Shown here piece after piece: positions 57,968 through 64,000 of a stretch of 64,000 nucleotides of DNA. The position numbers and the translations under genes are program-made. The stretch is from contig JAYESD010000003.1 of the NCBI GenBank assembly GCA_036927565.1, positions 37,451,325-37,515,324 on the forward strand. The letters run 5' to 3'. The notes beneath the pieces are model-generated. The model was given only the letters and a program-made list of their open reading frames with translations. It was not told where the DNA came from and searched no databases. This DNA is from Tuctoria greenei (lineage: Eukaryota > Streptophyta > Magnoliopsida > Poales > Poaceae). Numbering within the stretch: position 1 is the first letter of the stretch; the number at the start of each line of letters is the position of its first letter.

Positions 57968-59394
57968 ATGGTCATCTTAGAAAAGCATAGATCCGTCTTA
58001 GGCTACTCACTCCAAGATATTAAGGGAATTATCCATGCTCTTTGCACCCATTGCATTCCGACCAACCCATTTAACACATCGTCTAGGGAACCTCAAAGGA
58101 GGTTGAACAATGCTATGCGGGAGGTTGTCAAGAAGGAGGTCTTGAAACTCTTGCACGCTGGGATAATTTATCTCGTTCCTCATAGTGAGTGGGTTAGCTG
58201 TGTCCAAGTATTGCCCAAGAATGGAGGAATGACGGTCGTTCGAAATGAGAGGAATGAACTCATTCCTCAATGAACTGTCACAAGGTGGAGGATGTGGATT
58301 GACTATAGAAAACTCAACAAGGCAACAATGAAGAATCATTTTTCGTTGCCTTTCATTGATGAAATGCTTGAGCGAATAGCAAAACATTCCTTCTTTTGTT
58401 TCCTTGATGGGTATTCTGGTTACCATCAAATTCCCATCCACCCTGATGATCAAAGTAAGACCACCTTCACATGCCCTTTTGGAACATACGCCTATCGGCA
58501 AATGTCGTTCGGGTTGTGTAATGCACCCGCTTCGTTCCAATGGTGCATGATGTCTATTTTCTCAAACATGATCGAGGAAATCATGGTAGTTTTCATGGAC
58601 AACTTTTCCGTCTATGGAATATTTTTTGATCATTTTCTTGAGAACCTAGACAGGGTATTACAAAGATGCCAAAAGAAGGATCTGGTTCTAAATTTGGAAA
58701 AGTGTCATTTTATGGTCCGTGAAGGCATCGTCATTGGACACTTGGCATCTGAAAGGGGGATTGAGGTGGACAAAGACAAAATTAAAGTTATTGAGAAGCT
58801 TCCACCTCCCACAAACATTAAGGATATCCGTATCCTTTTAGGCCACGCAGGGTTCTACTAACAATTTATCAAGGATTTTTCCAAAAATTGCTAGACCGCT
58901 CAGTAGCCTATTAGCTAAGGATGTGACCTTTGATTTCGATGAAGAGTGTCACCAATATTTTGACATCCTCAAGAAGGCACTCATCAAAGCTCCAATCATT
59001 CAACCCCCTGATTGGACGCTGCCATTCGAAATCATATGTGATGCTAGTGATTATGTCGTTGGAGCGTCCTTGGCCAAACCAAGAGTAAGAAGCATCATGC
59101 GATATCCTACGCTAGCAAGACTCTAACAGGAGTTGAACTTAACTATGCCACTACTGAAAAGGATCTCCTAGTAGTTGTCTTTGGTACCTATAAGTTCAGA
59201 TCATACTTGGTTGGAGCAAAAGCCATAGTCTACACAGACCATGCTGCTTTTAAATATTTGCTCACTAAGAAAGATGCTAAACCTAGGCTAATTCGATGGA
59301 TTCTCCTACTCCAAGAATTTGACCTGGAGATAAGGGATAAAAAGGGAGTAGAAAATTCTGTCGCTGATCACCTCTCACGTATAGAAATCCCAAA
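57968..59394 (+). pseudogene. Athila reverse transcriptase and RNase H
   Basis: RT blocks: EVVKKEVLKLLHAGIIY, MWIDYRKLNKAT, FCFLDGYSGYHQIPIHPDD and YRQMSFGLCNAPASFQ. The catalytic box is F-M-D-N at 58592-58603 instead of F-x-D-D. RNase H: ICDASDYVVGASL, then YTDHAAFKYLL and VADHLSRI (59371-59394). TGA 58271 and TAA about 58859 interrupt RT, and a frame shift separates the two RNase H parts near 59080-59200. An intact version would copy element RNA into DNA and remove RNA from the hybrid. Confidence 0.92.
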
Positions 59395-60740
59395 TACACT
59401 GTACATACCCATCACTGATTTCCTACGTGATGATATTGTGCTGAAGGTAAATGATTCTAACCCTTGGTATGCAGACATCGTAAACTTCATGGTGACAAGG
59501 TACATACCACCAGGGCAGGATAAGAAAAAGCTCATTTTTGAGAGTCGGCGTCACCTATGGGATGATCCATATCTCTATAGGGTATGTTTTGATGGGTTAC
59601 TCAGAAGGTGCATCCCAACAGTCGAAGGCACCAAAATCATCAGACGATGCCATGCGGCCCCCTATGGCGAGCACTACGGTGTTTACCGTACTCACACAAA
59701 GATCTAGGCAAAGTGGATTCTTCTGGCCCTAAATGTATGAGGATACAAAGGAATTCGTTCGAAGATGCCGGGAATGCCAAAAGCATGGATAAATCACTGC
59801 TCGCAATGCGATGCCCCTCACATACAATCTGCAAGTAGAATTATTTGATGTGTGGGGGATTGACTTCATGGTACCTTTTCCAAAGTCCCATGATTGCGAG
59901 TATATTCTGGTGGCTGTATATTATGTGTCCAAATGGGTAGAAGCATTACCATGCAAACATGTTGATGCCAAGACTACTTGGAAAATGTTTCATGGAATCT
60001 TTTCCCACTGTTTGGAACCCCCCGAATGGTCATAAGTGATGGAGGGTATTATTTCATTGATAAGACCTTCCAAAGCTTTCTGAGTGAGCTTGGTGTTAGG
60101 CATAACATTGCTACTCCGTATCATCCTCGGACAAGTTGTCAATCAGAAACTTCAAACAAATAAATCAAGAATATTCTGCAAAAGACCGTCTTTGAGATGG
60201 GGGATGGATGGAAGAACAAACTACCCGGTGCACTTTGGGCATACCGTACCACCTATAACACCCATTGGGATGTCACCTTTCCAAATTGTCTACTGGAAAA
60301 CTTGCCATTTACCCATAGAATTGGAATATAGGGTGTATTGGACTATCAAGAAGTGGAACATGGATCACCATGAAGCTGGAGAGTTGTACAAAATGCAAAT
60401 TTCTAATCTATTAGAATGGAGTGATAAGGCATACCATAGTGCCAAGATCTATAAAGAAAAAATCAAGAGGTGGCACGATAAAAGAATTACACCTAAGTAG
60501 TTCAAGCCTGGAGATAGACTCCTACTTTTCAACTTTAGAGTCAAACTTTTTGGACATGGGAAACTAAAAAGCAAATGGGAAGGTCCCTATAATATGGTAG
60601 ATACTTCATCTCTTTGGAGCAATTGCAATAAAAAATGATGAAGGTCATCTATTCAAAGTAAATGGGCACCTCCTCTTTTTAGAAACCGAATAAAATTTGG
60701 ACAAAGAGGAAGACGTTGTCAATTTGATTGACTTTAACGC
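59395..60740 (+). pseudogene. Athila integrase and post-integrase tail
   Basis: A zinc-binding region precedes 59700 (RRCHAAPYGEHYG). The catalytic core follows with VWGIDFMVPFPKS (first Asp), VISDGGYYF (second Asp) and QSETSNK (Glu). Frame changes occur near 59700-59830, 59980 and 60110-60180, and TAG 60498 and later stops end the frame. After it, YLLLFNF-like and GKLKSKWEGP-like phrases near 60520-60590 are the usual SH3-like end of Athila pol. The enzyme would insert the cDNA. Confidence 0.87.
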
Positions 60741-62352
60741 CTATCCTTGAAGTTTGGTTAAACTTTCCATGTCCAATAATGCAAGCTCCAACCCTCACCA
60801 CTCCTTTCCAATCATCCCACTATCCCCATTTGGCTAAGTAGGAGGGAAGCAAAATGTAGAATATCATAAATACTTTCCTACTTAGGACTTAGGCGCTTAT
60901 TTTGATTCCATCATATAAAGTGCCTTTGTCAAATAAATTGCGACTCACAAATATAGGTAAGGCCGGTAGAGCCTTTCACTTTTCCATGTTTTCATGTCAA
61001 ATAAATACAGGTACAAGAACAAGTGTGGAGGAGGTCCCATAGGCCTCCCAAAGTGCAACATGCTCGGACCATCATGAAAGAACAATTCAAGGTATCACAT
61101 GAAGGACTACGAGAAGATTTGACCAAGCCATGATGGCTTGGCCCACCCTTCTCCATTAAGGCGATGGTTTGCGCTCCCTCACCTCTTATCCGTCTATAAC
61201 TTATTTTTGAGTTGAATTTGATTATGCATGATAATATTATTAAAAGCCATCTCATTAGAAATTAGAGTTGCGCAATTTCATATATCATATTTTGCTAGAG
61301 AATGGAATATGTCTACACCTCATTTCAATTTTGTTACCATGTTGTTGAACCACATATTAATTTAGGAAAAACATGTCATCAAGTATTTGATTGGTGTGAT
61401 ATGGTAAATTAGTGAAACTTGGAAAGTCTCCATGCCGGAATTGAGTAGTGCAATTTTTAAAGTAATCAGATCTTTGCCATACTTTCTCATTAGAATTTAA
61501 ATGTCCATCAAGGCCATATGATACAAATATTGAAAACCACATGCATATGCCACTTTGCATTTCATTGAACTTTGTCAAATTCTTGACCCTTTTGAGTTAC
61601 TGCATGAAATCTTTGATTAGGAATTTCTTGTGCACTCAACCATATTCTATGATTTTCACACATCCACCATCAAAAGATACTCCATGCAAATTCTGCGAAA
61701 TCCTCTCTCAATAAAAAGATGCACAAAAAGGAGTAGAAGGCATGGCTATAAGAGCCCTCTCTAAAAAAAAAGAGAATTCAAAAAAAGGAGCCAATAAGTA
61801 GTCATGCTTCATCCTTGCACAAAAAGAGAGAGAGAGAGAGAGAGTGATCAATTGGGAGTCGTCTCTACCATTTATCATCCACCATCCATAATAAGTGCAC
61901 AAAAATTACTTTAGATTGGTTTTTGTTGCATGGTCTTCTCATGTGGATCTCGTTTTTGACTTAGTAACATATAAATCAAGTTAGCTATTTTTATCCTTAC
62001 TAAGCTCCACAAAAAGCCATATTTAGTTGTAGGAAAAGAAGTGGCAACTCATGCCAAGGTGAGGACTAAGCACATTGAGAGACGATGGCATTCCTTTGAA
62101 GAGTATGGCAATATATTTTTGACTTGTGAAAATATAGCAATTTTCATGTTTATTTCAGTAGGAGGAGTCTAGGTGAACTACATTCAAGCCGTTCCATCTC
62201 TCAAACACCCAAGATGATGTGGTAGCCACGTATCAAAGGTTCTTGAACAAAGGTATGTGTTGAAATGTTTTGGATACATATTTCATACTTGTAGCTGAAT
62301 TATGATATCACTTAGTTCTTCTTGCCTTCACTCGAGGACGCGCAAAGGACTA
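60741..62352 (+). other. 3' non-coding internal region of the Athila element
   Basis: AT-rich, without a credible gene. It contains an (AG)10 microsatellite at 61825-61844 and phrases shared with the Athila fragment at 12603-14067 (for example AAAAAGGAGTAGAAGGCATGGC at 61728 against 13360). Confidence 0.6.
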
Positions 62353-62366
62353 AGTGTGGGGGAGTT
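62353..62366 (+). other. Polypurine tract region of the Athila element
   Basis: AGTGTGGGGGAGTT precedes the LTR start at 62367; the equivalent site in the other Athila fragment is GCTTGGGAGAGTT at 14055. Confidence 0.65.
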
Positions 62367-63427
62367 TGTTGATGGTCCTTAAATGCCAAATCTGACAGTC
62401 AATTCCCTGCATAAAATATATGAATTGGACAGCCCACATGGTGGTTGGAGTCATTTACTAACTATTTCCACAAGTGTTGGTGCAATTTTGTATGCAGGTG
62501 AATTATGTCCATAATAAAAGGGATTTATAGGGACCAATCCAAGAAACACACCTCTCGACCAATCAGGCGCAAGCACGAGGATTCATGAGCCCACTCGGAG
62601 GATAAAACCAACTAAAAATCACCGAAATCACCCATACCCATGATGGGAGCCCACATAATAGTGTCACAGAGAAGTTTCAGCGCGATTGGAGTTGTTGGGG
62701 GTTCGACCGAACACCCAGCTCGCCCGAACTGGTAAACGCACTAAATGCGGTCAACCACCACATGTTGGCCCCTCACCGCTTGGAGATCACGATGGAGACT
62801 GATTCCCACACATATTCTAGCGCAAAACCGACCTTTGGAGGGTATAAATAGGGAGTAGGGGGCTCTCTTGCTCCACACACTAAAAGCTTGAGTCTAGTAC
62901 TCCACTCCAAAGGCGTAGCGCTGCCCCTGTGCTTAGAAAATAGGGAGAGAGTGAGAAAGAGGGGGAGGAGGAGGCTCCGGCTTGTCGGGCTTCTTCCACT
63001 TAAGGATAGGGTTTGGGCTTGTTGAACCCTCTCCACTCTTGTACCTTGACAGTTCTTTCCATCTCCAGTAAGGTACATGATTTCCATTGAGTTCATTTAT
63101 TTAATTCAAGCAAGTTAATTCCTTAGTTGCTTGTTTGTTCATTACTATATTCATTTAGAGACCCTAGTCTTTGCTAGAGAGATTAGGGGAGTAATCAATA
63201 GCGTAGGCATGGTGTGTAGGATTGACGTTACCTTTGATTATCTTGTAGTCCACTAGTTGTATAGGTAGGCGGTAGGTGGTGACAGCCCTAATCGTCCGTT
63301 GTAATCCTCCACGTTCAAACACGTTCCTTGGATTCGATAGCCTTGGGAATACTCATTAAGGGGAAGTGCTACAGCGGTTTCTTCGTGCGCTTGCGGATCT
63401 TCATCTGTGATGTACCAACCGTCAACA
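62367..63427 (+). repeat. 3' LTR of the Athila element (1061 bp, with internal deletion)
   Basis: Begins TGTTGATGGTCC and ends CCGTCAACA; TATAAATA at 62843-62850. About 185 bases present in the 5' LTR are missing at about 63315. Confidence 0.9.
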
Positions 63428-63698
63428 CCCTCCACCAAGAGGGTTTGCACTTTGGAACTTTTGAGATAGGATTTGATCTCCTTCAGTGTTGCAGCAGTTG
63501 GATGCCCTACAGATTGCCACCACCACTGCATTACCGTCGTCTTCCCAAGGATGTCCATGGTGTCCTCATCCTCAACAGAAGGTATGTTCATCAAAGGGTG
63601 CACGAATCCTTAGCTCTTTCTATAGATGTTCTTGTTCTTAATTATTGTGATTAGTACTAGAACTGCTCAATTATCAATTGTTTTACTCTATATGTATT
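63428..63698. other. Unassigned segment right of the Athila element
   Basis: It continues the sequence interrupted at 53537. The minus strand has an open stretch encoding TMDILGKTTVMQWWWQSVGH and neighbours, which I do not recognise. It may be part of the same remnant as 51984-53537. Confidence 0.3.
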
Positions 63699-64000
63699 TG
63701 TTGAACTGTAGCAAGACACTACCCCCAGACCTGCTTATGCAGCCCACAGAGGTTCTTTTTTAGGATGGGCTAGTATCTAAAGATCTCGCTCGTATGAGGG
63801 AGATGGTGTACACTGGAGTTTTACATGGTTCGGGCCACCAGAGCGTAACACCCTACGTCCACAGGAATGAGTTGTATTGCTTGAATGTTTGAAGTTGCGT
63901 ACTTATGTGTGTGTGTGTGTGTGAATTGGCCAGAGAAGAGTTAAAAGATGTTGTCTAAGTTGGTGGTCGCCTAGTACTTTTATATTACAAGGCCATGCTA
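63699..64000 (-). repeat. Tat-like LTR on the minus strand, cut by the window edge
   Basis: On the minus strand it shows GGACGTAGGGTGTTACGCTC, TGGTGGCCCGAACC, which corresponds to GGAGTAGGGTATTATGCTCA, GGCGGCCCGAACCACG of the LTR at 2623-3463. A TATA-like ATATAAAAGTAC is upstream of it (63982-63971). The 3' edge at about 63699 (TGTTGAAC on the plus strand) is a guess. A (TG)9 run lies at 63906-63923. Confidence 0.55.

Larger units (their letters stand above)
53538..63427 (+). mobile_element. Athila-type Ty3/gypsy element, both LTRs, decayed
   Basis: The LTRs begin T(A/G)TTGATGGT and end CCGTCAACA; TGTTGA and TCAACA are inverted ends. Flanking five-mers are CCCCC (53533-53537) and CCCTC (63428-63432), a target duplication with one difference. 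The primer site is the tRNA-Asp type used by Athila. Gag, RT, RNase H and integrase can be followed, all with stops and frameshifts. A solo LTR of a related family sits inside at 55964-57459. There is no sign of an env-like ORF in the 1.6 kb after integrase. Confidence 0.9.

Noticed and set aside
1..64000. Cellular genes, tRNA or rRNA genes
   Set aside because: I looked for conserved cellular protein motifs and for tRNA-like cloverleaf sequence and found none I could support. Everything recognisable belongs to transposable elements. The tRNA-like stretches at 21009, 35454 and 54790 are primer-binding sites.

Overview
The window reads as repeat-dense intergenic DNA of a plant, very probably a grass (Poaceae). 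Every protein-coding trace I recognise belongs to a transposable element: Ty3/gypsy, Ty1/copia, hAT and CACTA (En/Spm). I found no cellular gene, no rRNA or tRNA gene and nothing prokaryotic. The grass assignment rests on the element families, with long-LTR Tekay/Del-like and Athila-like gypsy elements, a SIRE-like copia element, a Tat-like element with an antisense ORF, and CACTA elements. It is inference, not a species identification.

Layout. 1-3463: 3' end of a Tat-lineage gypsy element (spliced antisense ORF plus 3' LTR), inserted in the pol gene of a SIRE-like copia element (3464-6689). That element sits in a minus-strand Tekay-type LTR (6690-10923), which was also hit by a solo Tat LTR (9713-10595). 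The Tekay-type LTR interrupts a hAT transposase gene (10924-11649; element end near 12602). The hAT sequence adjoins the 3' part of an Athila element (12603-15616), which adjoins a minus-strand short-LTR copia element (15617-35676). The copia element is further split by a minus-strand solo Tekay-type LTR (16124-34342), and that LTR is split by a full-length 15.2 kb Tekay/Del-like chromovirus (17284-32495). The chromovirus has 3.7-3.8 kb LTRs, an extra ORF upstream of gag, and a decayed gag-pol.

35772-51983 is a CACTA transposon with another complete CACTA (39178-47620) inside its TNP2 transposase gene, flanked by the 3-bp duplication AAA. Both carry TNP2-like and TNP1-like genes and share the terminal sequence CACTACAGGAAT, but they have different subterminal repeats. 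51984-53537 looks like a SIRE-type copia LTR remnant. 53538-63427 is a complete but decayed Athila-like element, itself hit by a 1.5 kb Athila-family solo LTR (55964-57459). The window ends in a minus-strand Tat-like LTR.

No operon-like or pathway logic joins these genes. The functional units are the elements: gag, protease, RT, RNase H and integrase for retrotransposons, and TNP2 plus TNP1 for CACTA. Almost all are broken by stops, frameshifts or deletions. The most intact reading frames are the chromovirus extra ORF, part of the inner CACTA TNP2, and the inner CACTA TNP1 gene, which is open if spliced. Boundaries come from matching terminal motifs and target-site duplications read by eye; lineage names come from recognising protein motifs, not from a search.
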